NCBI GenBank assembly: GCA_017311185.1
Contig: JAESUZ010002401.1
Location: forward strand, 372,001 to 436,000
Reading direction: 5' to 3'
Origin: Proteles cristata cristata
Lineage: Eukaryota > Chordata > Mammalia > Carnivora > Hyaenidae
Length of the DNA stretch: 64,000 nt
The notes beneath the pieces were generated by a model. The model searched no databases, had not been told where the DNA came from, and worked only from the letters and a program-made list of their open reading frames with translations. Positions 21,000-33,089 of this stretch are shown here, in pieces (the first letter of the stretch is position 1; every line of letters starts with the position of its first letter). Both the position numbers and the translations under genes were made by a program.

Positions 21000-23640
21000 A
21001 GTATTATGCACTCTAGCTCAATCCATGTCATAGCAAATGGCAAGATTATATTCTTTTTAGTGGCTGATTAATATTCCATTGTATGTATATACTACGTTTT
21101 CTTTATCCATTCATCAGTCTAAGGACATTTGAGCTCTTTTTACAGACTGGCTATTGTTGACAATGTTCCAATAAACATCAGGGTGCATGTACCCCTTCTA
21201 TCTGTATTTTTTAATCCTTTAATAGTGCAACTGCTGTTGTAGGTTAGTTCTGTTTTTAGTTTCTTGAGGAATCTCCATACTGTTCTCTGGATTGGCTTTA
21301 CCAGTTTGCATTTGCACCAACAGTGTAAGAGTATTCCCCTTTCTCCATATCCTCACCAACACCAGTTGTTTCTTGTGTTGTTAATTTTAGCCATTCTGAC
21401 AGGTATGAGGTGCTATCTCATTGTGGATTTGATTTGTATTTCCTGATGAGTGATGTTGAACATCTTTTCATGTGCCTGTTGACATGTGTATGTCTTCTTT
21501 GGAAAAATGTCTATTCATGTCTCTACCCTTTTTTTTTTTAATGTTTATTCATTTTTTTGAGAGAGAAGACAGAGTACAAGTGGGGGAGGGGCAGAGAGAG
21601 AAGGAGACACAGATACCAACCAGGCCCCAGGCTCTGAGCTGTCAGCACAGAGCCTGATGTGGGGCTTGAACTCATGAACCGTGAGATCATGACCTGAGCT
21701 GAAGTTGGATGCTTAACAGACCCTTAACTGACTGAGCCACCTAGGTGCCTCTACCCATATTTTAACTGGATGATTTGTTTTTTGGGTGTTCAGTTTTATA
21801 AGGCCTTTCTGTATTTTGGATACTAACCCTATATCAGATATGTCATTTGCAAATATCTTCATCCATTCTGTAAGTTGCCTTTTCATTTTGTTGATTGTTT
21901 CATTCATTGTGCAGAAGCTTTTCATTTTGATGAAGTCCAAATAGTTTATTTTTGCTTTTATTTATCTTTCCTCCGGAGACATATGTAGTAAGAAGTTGTT
22001 ACAGCCAAGGTCAAAGAGGTTACTGCTGGTGTTCTTCTCCAGTATTTTGATGTTTCCTATATCACATTTAGGTCTTTCATCTATTTTGAATTTATTTTTC
22101 TGTATGGTGTAAGAAAGTGGTCCAGTTTCATTTTTCTGCATGTTGCTGTCCTGTTTTCCTAACACTATTTGTTGAAGAGGCTGTCTCTTTTCCATTGGAT
22201 ATTCTTTTCTGCTTTCCCAAAGATTAGTTGACCATATAGTTCTGGGTCTATTTATGGGTTTTCTATTCTCTTCCATTGATCTATGTGTCTGTTTGTGTAC
22301 CAGTACCATACTGTCTTGGTGACTACAGCTTTGTAATATAGCTTGAATTCTGGAACTGTGATGCCTCCATCTTTGCTTTTCTTTTTCAAGATTTCTATGG
22401 CCATTTGGGGTCTTTTGTAGTTCCATACAAATTTTAGAATTGTTTGTTCTAGCTCTGTGAAAAATATGGGTGGTATTTTGATAGAGATTGCATTATATGT
22501 GTAGAGTGCTTTGGATAGTATAGACATTTTAACAGTGTTTATTCTTCTAATCCATGAGCATGGAATGTTTTTCCATTTCTTTGTGTCCTCTTCAATTACT
22601 TTCATTAGTGTTCTATAGTTTGTAGAGTACAGATCTTTTACCTCTTTCATTAGGTTTGTTCCTAGGTATCATACGGTTTTCATGCAATTGTAAATAGAAC
22701 TGATTTCTCTTTCTTGCTTCTTGAGGTAGACCTGTATTAGAATATACTTCCCTCTTAGGACTGCTTTTTGCTGCATTTCTAAGGTTTTGGACTGTTGTGT
22801 TTTCATTTTCATTTGTTTCCAAGTACATTTTTATTTCTTTTCGTATTTTCTGGTTAAACAATTCATCCTTTAGTAGAATGTTCTTTAACCTCCATGTATT
22901 TGTGGTGTTTCCAATTTTTTTTCTTGTGGTTGACTTCAAGTTTCATAGTCTTGTGGTTAGAAAAGATGCATGGTATAATCTCAGTCTTTTTGTACATGTT
23001 GAGGGCTGATTTGTGACCAAGTATGTAATCATCTATTCTAGAGAATGTTCCATGTGCACTCAAAAAGAATGTGTCTTCTGTTGCTTTAAGATGAAATGTT
23101 CTGAGTATACCTGTTAAATCCATTTTGACCAGTGTGTCACTCAAAGCCATTGTTTCCTTGTTGATTTTTCTGCTTAGATACTCTGTACATTGCTGCAAAT
23201 GGGGTGTTGAATTCCCTACTATTACTACATTATTATCAATGAGTTTGCTTCTTTGTTATTAATTGACTTGTATATTTGGATGCCTCCAATTTGTGGGAGT
23301 AAATATTTATAATAGTTAGATCTTCTTGAAGAATAGATCCCTTAATTATGATGTAATGCCCTTCTTCATCTTTTGCTACAGTCTTTGGTTTAAAATCTAG
23401 TTTGTCTGATGTAAATATGGATACTCCAGCTTTCTTCTGATGGCCATTAGCATGATAGATGGTTGTCCATCCTTCACTTTCAATCTGCAGGTGTCTTTAG
23501 GTCTAAAATGAGTCTCTTGTAGGCAGCTTTAGATGGGTCTTATTTTTTTTATCCATTTTGATACCCTATGCCTTTTGAATGGAGCATTTAGTCCATTTAC
23601 ATTGAGAGTAATATTGATAGATGTGAACTTAGTGGCTTTG
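21000..23640 (-). pseudogene. L1-B ORF2 remnant lacking the reverse transcriptase core
   Basis: Readable pieces: C-terminal [13 protein letters not shown] and [18 protein letters not shown] (21962-22650), then directly TVQNLRNAAKSSPKREVYSN (22613-22939), which belongs several hundred codons earlier. Compared with L1-A, the sequence matching 14868-16225 there is missing. That segment contains both catalytic blocks. Confidence 0.85.
21529..21748 (-). mobile_element. CAN-SINE in L1-B ORF2
   Basis: Target-site duplication CTCTACCC at 21521-21528 and 21749-21756. It has a small internal duplication in the tRNA-like part (CTTAACAGACCCTTAACTGA). Confidence 0.9.
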
Positions 23641-23699
23641 TGTTATCATTAAAGTTGGTATTTCTGGTAATGTTCTCTGTTTCTTTCTAGTATTTGTTG

Positions 23700-24847
23700 C
23701 TTCTGGTCTTTCTTTCCCACTCAAAGACTCTTCTTTAATATTTCTTGCAAGGATTTTTTAGTGGCCCTTTAGGTTTTGTTTGTCTGGAAAACTATTTATG
23801 TATCCTTCTATTCTGAATGACAGCCTTGCTAGATAAAGTATTCTTGGCTGCAGATTTTTCCCATTCTTCCCAGTCAGCACGTTGAATATATCATGCCTAC
23901 TCTCTTCTGGCCTGCCAAGTCTCTATGAACAGATCTGCTAGGAACCTGCTCTGTCTCCCCTTTTAGGTTAAGGCCTTTTTTCCCCTTGCTGCTTTCAGGA
24001 TTCTTTTCTTTTTTTTGTTTTTTAATATTTTTTAATGTTTTATTTATTTCTAGGAGAGAGAGAGAGAGAAAGAGAGAGCGTGAGCAGAGGAGGGTCAGAG
24101 AGAGAGGGAGTCACAGACCAAAACAGCCTCCAGGCTCTGAGCTGGCAGTCAGCACAGAGCCCGACGCAGGGCTCGAACCCACGAACCACGAGATCATGAC
24201 CTAAGCGAAAGTCGGATGCTTAACCGACTAAGCCACCGAGGCGCCCCAGGATTCTTTTCTTGTCTGTGTATTTTGTAAATTTGACTATGATGTCTTGCTG
24301 ATGGCTGGCTTTTGTTGAATTTAGTGGGAGTACTCTGTGCTTCTTTGATTTTGATGTCTGTTTCCTTCTCCAGATTTGAGAAGTTTTAAGGTAATAATTT
24401 GCTTAAATAGCCTTTTGCCCCTTTTAATCTCTCTTCATCTTTTGGGACTCCCATGATACAAATGTCATTATGCTTTAAGGAGTGCTGAGTTCCCTAAGTC
24501 TACATTTGTGATTAAATACCTTTCCTCTCTCTTCTTTTCAGCTTCATTATTTTCCATAATTTTATCTTATGTAGCACTGATTCATTCCTCTGCTCTGTCC
24601 ATCCTCATAGTCTTGACAACCATTTGAGTTTGCATCTTGGTTATAGCATTTTTAATTTCAGCACTAAATTTTAGTTCTTTATCTCAACAGTAAGGGATTA
24701 CCTAGTATTTTTTTGTGCTTTTCTCAAGCTCAGCTAGTATCCTTATAATTGTTGTTCTAAATTCTAGTTCAGATACCTTAGTTACTTAATCTTATTGATT
24801 AAATCTCTGGCCATTACTTCTTTCTGTTTTTTCTTTTGGGGTGAATT
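23700..24847 (-). pseudogene. L1-B ORF1 remnant
   Basis: Aligns in order with L1-A ORF1. The start codon corresponding to L1-A 18339 is lost: the minus strand reads AGGAATTCACCCC where L1-A reads ATGAATTCGCCCC. A SINE at 24011-24247 and shifts break the rest. Confidence 0.75.
24011..24247 (-). mobile_element. Young CAN-SINE in L1-B ORF1
   Basis: Perfect target-site duplication AGGATTCTTTTCTT at 23997-24010 and 24248-24261. Youngest subfamily (AAGCGAAAGTCGGATGC, CGACTAAGCC). Confidence 0.96.
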
Positions 24848-26152
24848 CCTCCTTGTTGTAAAAAAAAAAAAATAAAAAAGGTTAGATCCTAGGTATGTCT
24901 TGGTCTGATTGTTAAAAGAAGCCTGATCCAAAAAATAAAAAAATATATATATATGAATAAAAATAAATTAAATCAAATTAAATTAAAACTTAAAAAATTA
25001 AAAATAAAAAGGAAGCTATACCCTGTTTCCCCTAGAGCTGAAGGTTTGTAGCACTCAATGATCAGTAGACTTGGTGAGTGCAAGGAGTTTGTATTAGTTT
25101 TCTGTGAGAGGGGCCTGTTGTGCTGATTCTTAGATGGACTTTTCCTAGTAGAGATACGCCTGTAGAGTGCAGTGGGGTGGGGCTTTGTGTAAGCACCTCC
25201 AGTTTCCACTTGTTGGTGCTGTTTAACTCACTGTAGATCAGTGCTGATAGTGTGGAGCAAAATGGCATTGCCCTGGTCCCTCGTCCCCAGAGTGGAGAGC
25301 CCATGCCTGCCACTCTTCAGCAAGCCCTCACAGAAGAGCAGAAAATTGCCCTTCTTATGTTCCTGGCTTCATCTTCTCTGTGCCCAAGCAGTCACCCTGC
25401 CAGGCAGCACAGTACTCCTGTGTTTTATCTCAGTCACATGCCTGGGTTTCTAAACTACAAATTTTAAGGACTCCTGCAATGTGAACACACACTGATTCTC
25501 TAGGGGAGGGTCTCACTGTGCTTTTGCCCTTTGCTGGCTCATCAAAGGAAAGCAGTCACCTGGCTGTGTAGCAATTCAGAATTTATGGCAAAACGCAGCA
25601 GAAAGCTGGCACCAAGGCTTACTTTCCTTAGCCAGCATCTCCACTCCTACACCTGGGAACAGTGGAGCACATTGGTGCCACCAGTTCTGTCCCTGGAGAG
25701 GCCTTGCCACCACTCCCAATGCATTCCAAACAGGGTAACTATTTCTCCTGGTGCAGCTCAGGGGACCCACAGACCATGATGCCCACTCCCAGGTCTCCAT
25801 CCTCCTTCCCTACAGGAGCACTGCTAAGCTGGCCAGGCACAACTCCAGTGATGGCAGACTCCTAAAACTTCAGATTTTGTACTCTGTTACTTATAATAAG
25901 TTGAGGTAGTCTCTATAAGTAGGGCTCCCTCCCCTCCACAGCAACTGCAGTTCTTATCTACCCCAGATCAACTCTGTGCAGCTCCTACCTTCCCTGAGAT
26001 GGTCGTATTTCTACTTGTAGACTTGCAGCTTTGTTCTCTCCGTCCTCAGATTGATTTCTTGGGTGCTCAAAATGATCTGATATTTGTGTAACTGTGTTCA
26101 AGGGACAAGGCAAGCTTAGGATCCCCCTGCTCCTCCACATTTTAATTCCTCT
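24848..26152 (-). promoter_or_regulatory. L1-B 5' UTR
   Basis: About 1.3 kb between the lost ORF1 start and the 5' terminus. Like L1-A it is A/T-rich near ORF1 (A12 at 24859, (TA)n near 24942) and GC-richer distally. It lacks the 49-bp duplication. Plus-strand open frames of 60-82 codons at 25241-25865 fall inside it and have no coding support. Confidence 0.65.
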
Positions 26153-27120
26153 TATGAAGAAATTATTTAAACTTTATTAATTTTAAGTTTTTATTTTAAT
26201 TCCAGTTAGTTAACATACAGTGTTATACTAATTTCAGGTGTACAATATAATGATTCAACAATCCCATACATCAGCTGGTGCTCATCACAACAATGCACTC
26301 CTTAATCCCTATCATCTATTTAACCCACACACACACTTTATTCTGGTAACCATCAGTTTGTTCTCTATAATCAGAGTCTATTTCTCAATATCTCTCTCTT
26401 TTTCCCCCTTTGCTCATTTGTTATGTTTCTTAAATTCCACATGAGAATGAAATCATATGGTATTTGTCTTTCTGATTGACTTATTTCCCTTACAATTATA
26501 CTCTCAAGCCTCCATCTATGTATAATATTCCATTATAAAATTTAATCTTTTTTATCCATTCATCAATCAAGAAACACTTGGGCTGCTTCCCTGTCTTGGC
26601 TATTATAAATAATGCTGCTATAAATATAGGGGTTAATGTATCCCTTTGAATTAGTGTTTTTGCATTCTTTGGATAAATACCCAGTAGTATGATTGCTGGA
26701 TCACAGGATAGATCTATTTTTAATTTTTTGAGGAACCTCCATACTGCTTTCCAGAGTGGCTGCACCTTTTTGCATTCCTACCAATAGTGCACAAAGTGTT
26801 CCTTTTTCTCCGCATCCTCTCCAAATGTGTTGTTGTTTTTAGCCATTCTGACAAGTATGAGGTGCTATCTCATTGTAATTTGAATTTGCATTTACCTGAT
26901 GATGAGTGATGTTGAGCATCTTTTCATCTGTCTGTTGACCATCTGTATGTCTTCTTTGGAGAAATGTCTGTTCATTTCTTCTGCCCATTCTTAACTGGAT
27001 TATTTGTTTTGGGGGTGTTTAATTTTATAAGTTCTTTATGTATTTTGGATACTGACCCTTGTTGGGTATGTTTACCTTTTAGTTTTGTTGATTATTTCCT
27101 TTACTGTGTAGAACGTTTTT

Positions 27121-27155
27121 AAATTTATTTACTTATTTTTCATGTTTGTTTATTT

Positions 27156-27209
<54 letters not shown>

Positions 27210-27374
27210 TGAGTGGGGGAGGGGCAGAGAAAGAGGGAGATACACAATTTAAAGCAGGCTTTAGGTTCTGAGCTGTCAGCACAGAACCTGATGCGAGTTT
27301 TGAATTCATGAGCCATGAGATCATGACCTGAGCCAAAGTTGGCTGCTAAACCAACTGAGCCACCCAGGTGCTCT
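27121..27374 (-). mobile_element. CAN-SINE with TG/GA microsatellite
   Basis: Its pyrimidine stretch has become (TG)n followed by (GA)n at 27157-27207. It abuts a second SINE. The shared outer target looks like GTAGAACGTTTTT (27108) / GCAGAAGCTTTTT (27634). Confidence 0.88.
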
Positions 27375-27375
27375 G

Positions 27376-27406
27376 TTTTTTGTTTGTTTGCTTGTTTCTT
27401 TCTTTT

Positions 27407-27446
<40 letters not shown>

Positions 27447-27631
27447 TTTCTTAAAGAGAGAGTGTGAGCAGGGTAGAGGAGCAGAGGGAGAGAGGGAGAG
27501 AGAGAAAATCTTAAGCAGGCTCCATGCTCAGCACAGAACCCAGTGCAGGATTCAATCTCATGACCCTGGGATCATGACCTGAGCTGAAATCAAGAGGCAG
27601 ATACTCAACCAGCTGAGCCATCCAAGCACCC
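27376..27631 (-). mobile_element. Older CAN-SINE next to another SINE
   Basis: Diverged copy with an approximately 27-bp (TA)n at 27411-27437 in its tail and head TGAGCCATCCAAGCACCC. With the SINE at 27121-27374 it forms a tandem SINE pair in L1-C. Confidence 0.88.
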
Positions 27632-28604
27632 TTGCAGAAGCTTTTTATTTTGATGTAGTCCCAAAAGTTTATTTTTGATTTTTTTTCCCTTGACTCAGGT
27701 GACATACCTAGAAAAAAATTACTATGGCTGAGGTCAGAGAAATTACTACCTCTGTTCTCTTCCAAGACTTTTATGGTTTCAGGCCTCACATTTATATCTT
27801 TCATCCATTTTGAATTTATTTTTGTGTATGGTGTAAGAAATTGGTCCAATTTCATTCTTTTGCATGTTACTGTCCAGTTTTCCCAACTGTGTTGAAGAGA
27901 CTGTCTTTTTCCAAATGTATATCTATTCTTCTTTTGTCAAAGATTAATTTACCATATAATTGTGGGTTCATTTCTGGGTTTTCTATTTTATTGATTTATG
28001 TGTTCATTTTTGTGCCAGTACCATCATTCTGTTTTGTTTACCACAGCTTTGTAATATAACTTGAAATGCAGAATTATGATGCTTCAGTTTTGTTTTTCTT
28101 TTTCAAGATTGCTTTGATCTTTAAGGGTCTTTTGTGATTCCATACAAATTTTAGAATTGTTTGTTATAGTTCTGTGAAACTACAACAGTTCTACCAAAAT
28201 GCTGTTGGTATTTTGATAGGGATTACACTAATCTGTAGATTGCTTCAGGTAGTATAGAAAATTTAACAATATTTGTTCTTTCCATTAATAAGCATGGAAT
28301 GTCTTTTCATTTCCTGAATTATCTTGAATTTCTTTTGTCAATGTTTTATAGTTTTCAGAGTGCAGGTCTTTCACTTCTTTGGTTAAGTTTATTCCTAGGC
28401 ATATTATTGTTTTTGGTGAAATTATACACAGGATTGTTTTCTTGATTTGACTTTCTGCTGTTTCATTATTAGTATATAGAAATGTAACAAATGCAACAAA
28501 TTTTTGTACATTGATTTTGTATCCTGCGACTTTACTGAATTTATTTATCAGTTCTAGTAGTTTTTTTTTAGGGTCTAGATGATAGTTTTTGATAAAAAAT
28601 TCCA

Positions 28605-29000
28605 AAGGGAAATTTTGAGTAAACAGGTGAAAATAATGTTAGGATAAGAAAGGGAAATGTTAACACAAAGTGACAAGTGATATAAAAAGGCCACCAAGAG
28701 TTAGAGCAGCACCTCAAGTTTCCCTAGGCCCAGTCCTATTGCTGTAGGGTTGACTTTCTAGGAATGCCGCCAAGGGTCAGATGAGATGAAATTATTTTCA
28801 TTAGATTTTGCTCTTGCCCTTCATTGATAGCCTTCTTTACTCAAATAATGCAACCTAGGGCAGACATCTGGTTTAAGGACATAGCTAAAATTAACAACAG
28901 AATGAGAAACGCCAAGGTACAGATACTCTAGAAGCAAATCAGAGTACTTGGTTGGGTACAGGCTGAAGTATTAAACTGTGCAGATTTAATTAGTTTAGCA
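28605..29000. other. Unique sequence, nothing recognised
   Basis: Ordinary sequence beyond the L1-C truncation. No repeat or coding signal. Confidence 0.45.
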
Positions 29001-29004
29001 CATA

Positions 29005-29240
29005 CTCTGAAATCAGACATACCAGACTTCCAGTCACAACTATATCTTTTTTATTTCTTTTTTTCCGTATAAACCTGAGCAAGTTACTTCTCACCTTAAT
29101 TTCTTCATCTGTAAATTGGGAAATAATATTATCTACCTCTCAAGGTTATTGTAAGTAATAAATGAGATATAAGGCAGTCTAGTATGTAACACACGGTACA
29201 CACTCAGTAAATGGTAGCTACTGTTATTTTATTATTGGTC
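29005..29240 (+). mobile_element. MIR SINE
   Basis: AACCTGAGCAAGTTACTTCT, TTTCTTCATCTGTAAATTGG and AGTAAATGGTAGCTACTG follow MIR order. A T-rich insertion near 29045-29066 separates the head. Confidence 0.8.
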
Positions 29241-29349
29241 ATAGGATAACAGACAGGTTTATATTTGTTACCCAAATGAGATTTATTATTAGCAACTTTT
29301 TGCAAGGGAGTATAAAATTGTATTTTGGCTCTGTGGGAAAGAGTACTGT

Positions 29350-29882
29350 TCTCCATTACAGATGTCTGTGGGATGGTTAATCTTATGTGTGAACTTGACT
29401 AGGCTAGCGGTTACCCAGAAAGCTAACAGAACATAACTCTTGGATGTGTTTGTGGAAGTATTTCTGGAAGAGATTGGTATTTGAATCTGTTAACTGAAAA
29501 GAAGGTCATCCTCAACAATGCAACTGAGCGTCATCCAATCCTTTGAGGACCTGAAAGAAGGAAAATGCAAGAGAAAAGTGAGTTTACTCTCTGTTTGATC
29601 AGGGACATCCATTTTCTCCAACCCTCAGACATCAATACTCCTGGTTCTCAGACCTTCTGACTCAGAGTGAAACTTATACCTCTGACTCCCATAGTTCTCA
29701 GCCCTTTGGGTTTAGACTGGAATTATGTCCCCCCTTCCCTGGCCTCCAGCCTGCAGACTACAGATCATGGGACATAGCCTCCATCGCACGAGCTATACCT
29801 CCTAATAAATAGTTTTCTATACATCCGTATCTGTATGTGTTCATTTCTCTGGAGAACTCAAATACAGTGTATTATGAGTGTA
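29350..29882 (+). mobile_element. LTR-like repeat (ERVL/MaLR class suspected)
   Basis: Opens GGTTAATCTTATGTGTGAAC and closes TTTCTCTGGAGAACTCAAAT, with CCTAATAAATAG providing a poly(A) signal near the 3' end. This is the layout of an abundant mammalian solo LTR of about 530 bp. Subfamily not assigned. No coding capacity. Confidence 0.6.
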
Positions 29883-29884
29883 GG

Positions 29885-30940
29885 AGTGGCATAGCATCCT
29901 ATTTGCCATTCTCAGTTGCTGCTATTAGACACAATATGGTTCCCAAGCCTGCAATCCCTCATCCCCATGGATGAGGCCATTTGAACTTCTTTTAGAATCT
30001 AATTGTAGTCTCAATCCTGACCTAAGACATCAAGTATTTAAGCAGCTCCAATCCTCCTAAGACCAGCACAGTTATCCTAACCACTAACCTAGTAATAACA
30101 TGGTATCCTAATTTTAACAGCTAGACAATTGCCTTTTTAATTTAATTTTTATTTATTTATTTACTTATTTTGCTTCTTTAAATAAGTCTTAGTCCCAGCT
30201 GTTAAATTCAGGTCTGGCAATTGCATTTCTTGCACTCCAGTCCCTTCCTAAAACAAGTACCCTGACTCACATTTGCCATATTCTTTCTTAAGCTAGCATC
30301 CCTAAATCTTGAAATCTAACTTTCTGGATAAAGGTGTTTTTTTTTGTTTTTTTTTTTAATTCTCTCTAAAATTGAAAAAAAAAAATCCTTCTACGGAGTC
30401 TGCTTCCTCAAGGGTTTGGACCAAAAGGGCCTGGGACAGAATCCTCATACTTTCTCTGTTTCAACTACACATGATGAAGAGGCTTTCAGTCAACTCAGAG
30501 TGGACAGGTGTCATGAGCATGAAATGAAAACTGTTCTTGAGCTCCCAAGACTCTAAGTTTCCTTGTTACTGGTTACTGTTGCACAGCCTAGCTTGCTGGT
30601 TGATACAAGGAGACAGGGTAAAGAATGTCCCCAAACCATATAATACTGTATAACATCAAAAAATAATGAGATGGGGGGTCCATATATTCAGCAAAATCTT
30701 GCTAAGAGATGTTAAGGGGAAAAAACAAATTCTAAAATAGTATAGTTCATTAACCTGAACTAATGTTACTCATTCCTTGTTTTTGTTTTTAGTCTTTAAT
30801 TTCTATAGAAAAAATACTATATAAGTAATATATAATAAGAAATACCTATTATGTACTTCTAAGTAATATTGCTTAAGCAATATTTACTAAGTAAAAAGAT
30901 CTAAGTAATGTATTACTAATATATAAAAGTAACATATGTA
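29885..30940. other. Unique sequence, nothing recognised
   Basis: Contains (TTTA)n at about 30150-30170 and A/T runs near 30330-30390. The short plus-strand frame at 30344-30556 begins inside the T-run and has no support. Confidence 0.4.
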
Positions 30941-31312
30941 ACTAGTATATTATTTATTTTCTACTTCGTTAATTTCTGCTTTTATCTTTGTTATTTCCCA
31001 CATACTTTCCCTGCTTTGTCTCCTGTTGCTTTTGTTGTTTGTTTATTATAGCTTATGGTGAATTCTCTTTTATTCTAGGTCTCACTTACTATCAATTTTT
31101 TCTTTTCCATACAAACTTTGAAGTCTATAAATTTCCCCTAAATTATCATTTTATCTACACGCCACACACTTTTCACTCATTACTTGTGTTAGTAATTTTA
31201 AGTATTTTCTAATTTACATTACACATTTTTTTGATGCATTGGTTATTTAGAAGTATTTTTCTGACTTTGCACATATATAGGGATTTTAAATTCTTTTAAA
31301 AATTTATTTCTA

Positions 31313-31523
31313 GGGGGGCCTGGGTGGCTCAGTCAGTTGTGCATCCAATTTCCGATCAGGTCATTATCTCACAGCTCATGGGTTCATGCCCCACGTTGGG
31401 CTCTGTGCTGACAGCCAGCTCAGCCTGGAGCCTGTCTTCAAATTCTGTGTCTCCCTCTCTCTCTCTGACCCTCCCCTGCTCACACTGTCTTTCTCTCTCT
31501 CAAAAATAAATAAAACATTAAAA
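31313..31523 (+). mobile_element. CAN-SINE
   Basis: Flanked by AAATTTATTTCTA (31300-31312) and AAATTATTTCTA (31524-31535). The head lost the GCGC of GGGGCGCC (GGGGGGCCTGGGTGGCTCAG). Confidence 0.93.
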
Positions 31524-32278
31524 AAATTATTTCTAACTTAATTTCACTGTGGTCAAAAATACTGATTCTTGGACATTTATTAAGACACTCTATGTTCCAC
31601 TATGTGGTCACTTTTTATAAACATTCCACATATGTTTGAGAAAAAAATGTATTTTTTTAATATTTAAGTACAATATTCTGTATCTCTTAGGCCAGGTTTC
31701 ATCGTTTATTCAGATCTTGTCTGCTTGATTTATTAACCAAAGAGGGAGGAATGTTAAAATCTGGCCAACTAGTAGTGGTAAGATCATTTCTTCTTGTACC
31801 TTTGACAATATTTGCATCCTGTGTGTTGAAGCAATTTTATTAAGTGCTGACAAGTTTAGAATTGTCATATCTTGCTGGTAGGTTGAGGGGTTTTTTGATA
31901 GCAATGACTCATTTGATCCCTGGTAGTGTTTTTTTTCTTGACCTTGAGTTTCCTTATTTCTAATATAGTCACCTCAATTTGGTTCATGTTTGCTTCTCTT
32001 ACCTTTCAACCTTTCTATGCTCTTATGATGAGATGTATTTCTTGTTAATAATATGGAATAAAACTTTTTTTCAAATTCTATTTGACAAATCTTTGTCTAC
32101 ATCTGGAGAATATAGTTTCTTGACCTTGACTATGATTTATTTAACATTTTATTTTATATTTTCTTTACCCTACTTTTCAATGTTTTCACCCTTTGTTTCA
32201 GTTGACTAATTTTTTCTTCCTTTATCCTTTTTTCACCTCTACTGATTTGGAAATTATAGATCTTATTCATTTTTTAAA

Positions 32279-32488
32279 TTTCTTAATGTTTTATTTATTT
32301 CTGAGAGAGAAAGACAGCATGAGCAGGGGAGGGTCAGAGAGAGAGGGAGACACAGAATCTGAAGCAGACTCCAGGCTCTGAGCTAGCTGTCAGCACAGAA
32401 CCCGACGCGAGGCTCAAACGCATGAACCGTGAAATCATAACCTGAGCCGCAGTCAGACACTTAACCGACTGAGCCACCCAGGCACCCC
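32279..32488 (-). mobile_element. CAN-SINE
   Basis: GAGCTAGCTGTCAGCACAG variant. Approximate target duplication TTATTCATTTTTTAA / TAATTCAATTTTTTAA. Confidence 0.92.
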
Positions 32489-32639
32489 TAATTCAATTTT
32501 TTAATGGTTACAAAGGTAGGCCAAATTCAGGTAACCTCCCAGACTCTCACATGTGGTTTGTAATTCCGTTTCTGTGAGTGCAGATGCAACTGTGAATGTG
32601 ATGGGTGTTCCTCTCCTCATTAAATTTTATGGCAAAGGT

Positions 32640-33080
32640 AAAGAAACTTTTAAGATATTAAGTTCCCATATTAGTTGACTTTGAATTGATCAAAATGGAG
32701 ATTATCCTGGGTGAGCCTGGCCTAATCAGGAGACCTTAAAAGGGAAATCTGAAGTATCAAATTTGTCCTTCTGACCTGGAAGAAAGCAGTTATGTTGTTA
32801 ATTGCCTATCAAGGGGTAGCCTCTAGTAGCTGAGCCCTCAGGCCTACACTCACAAGAAACTGAATTCTGCTTATAGCCTGAATGAGATTGGAAGTTGACA
32901 CTGAGCTCCAGATGAGAATCCCAGCCTGGTCAACACTTAGATGGTAGCCCTGTGAGACCCTGAGCAGATTCAGCTATGCCTGGATTCCTGACCCATAGAA
33001 ATTGTGAAATAGAAATATATATTACTTTAAGCTGCTTAATTTGTGGGGATTTGCTCTGTAGCAATAGAAAATGAATACAC
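32640..33080 (+). mobile_element. MaLR (MLT1-type) solo LTR
   Basis: GAGATTATCCTGGGTGAGCC, GGAGACCTTAAAAGGGAAAT, GATTCCTGACCCATAGAAAT and TTTAAGCTGCTTAATTTGTG ending GCAATAGAAAATGAATACAC are in MLT1 order. It sits inside the older L1. Confidence 0.8.
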
Positions 33081-33089
33081 TTACTTTAG

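Larger units (their letters stand above)
20672..26156 (-). mobile_element. L1-B: end-to-end L1 with internal deletion of the RT region
   Basis: 3' UTR at 20680-21000, ORF2 C-terminus, a deletion junction near 22700, ORF2 N-terminal part, ORF1, then 5' UTR up to about 26150 (minus-strand GAGGAATTAAAATGTGGAGG, a diverged L1 start). Flanks TGTAAAGAAATTATCTTT at about 20658-20675 and TATGAAGAAATTATTTAA at about 26153-26170 look like an aged target-site duplication, so both ends seem original. Two SINEs interrupt it. Confidence 0.85.
26167..28600 (-). mobile_element. L1-C: 5'-truncated L1
   Basis: 3' UTR from AGTTAGTTAACATACAGTG (26205), ORF2 C-terminus ([18 protein letters not shown] at 26496-26765), then upstream ORF2 pieces at 27511-27855 and 28285-28605 ([20 protein letters not shown]). 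The truncation near 28600 falls just after the reverse transcriptase region. Two SINEs (27121-27374, 27376-27631) split it. Divergence suggests it is older than L1-A. Confidence 0.88.

Noticed and set aside
25241..25865. Cluster of plus-strand frames of 60-82 codons
   Set aside because: All lie within the L1-B 5' UTR on its antisense strand.
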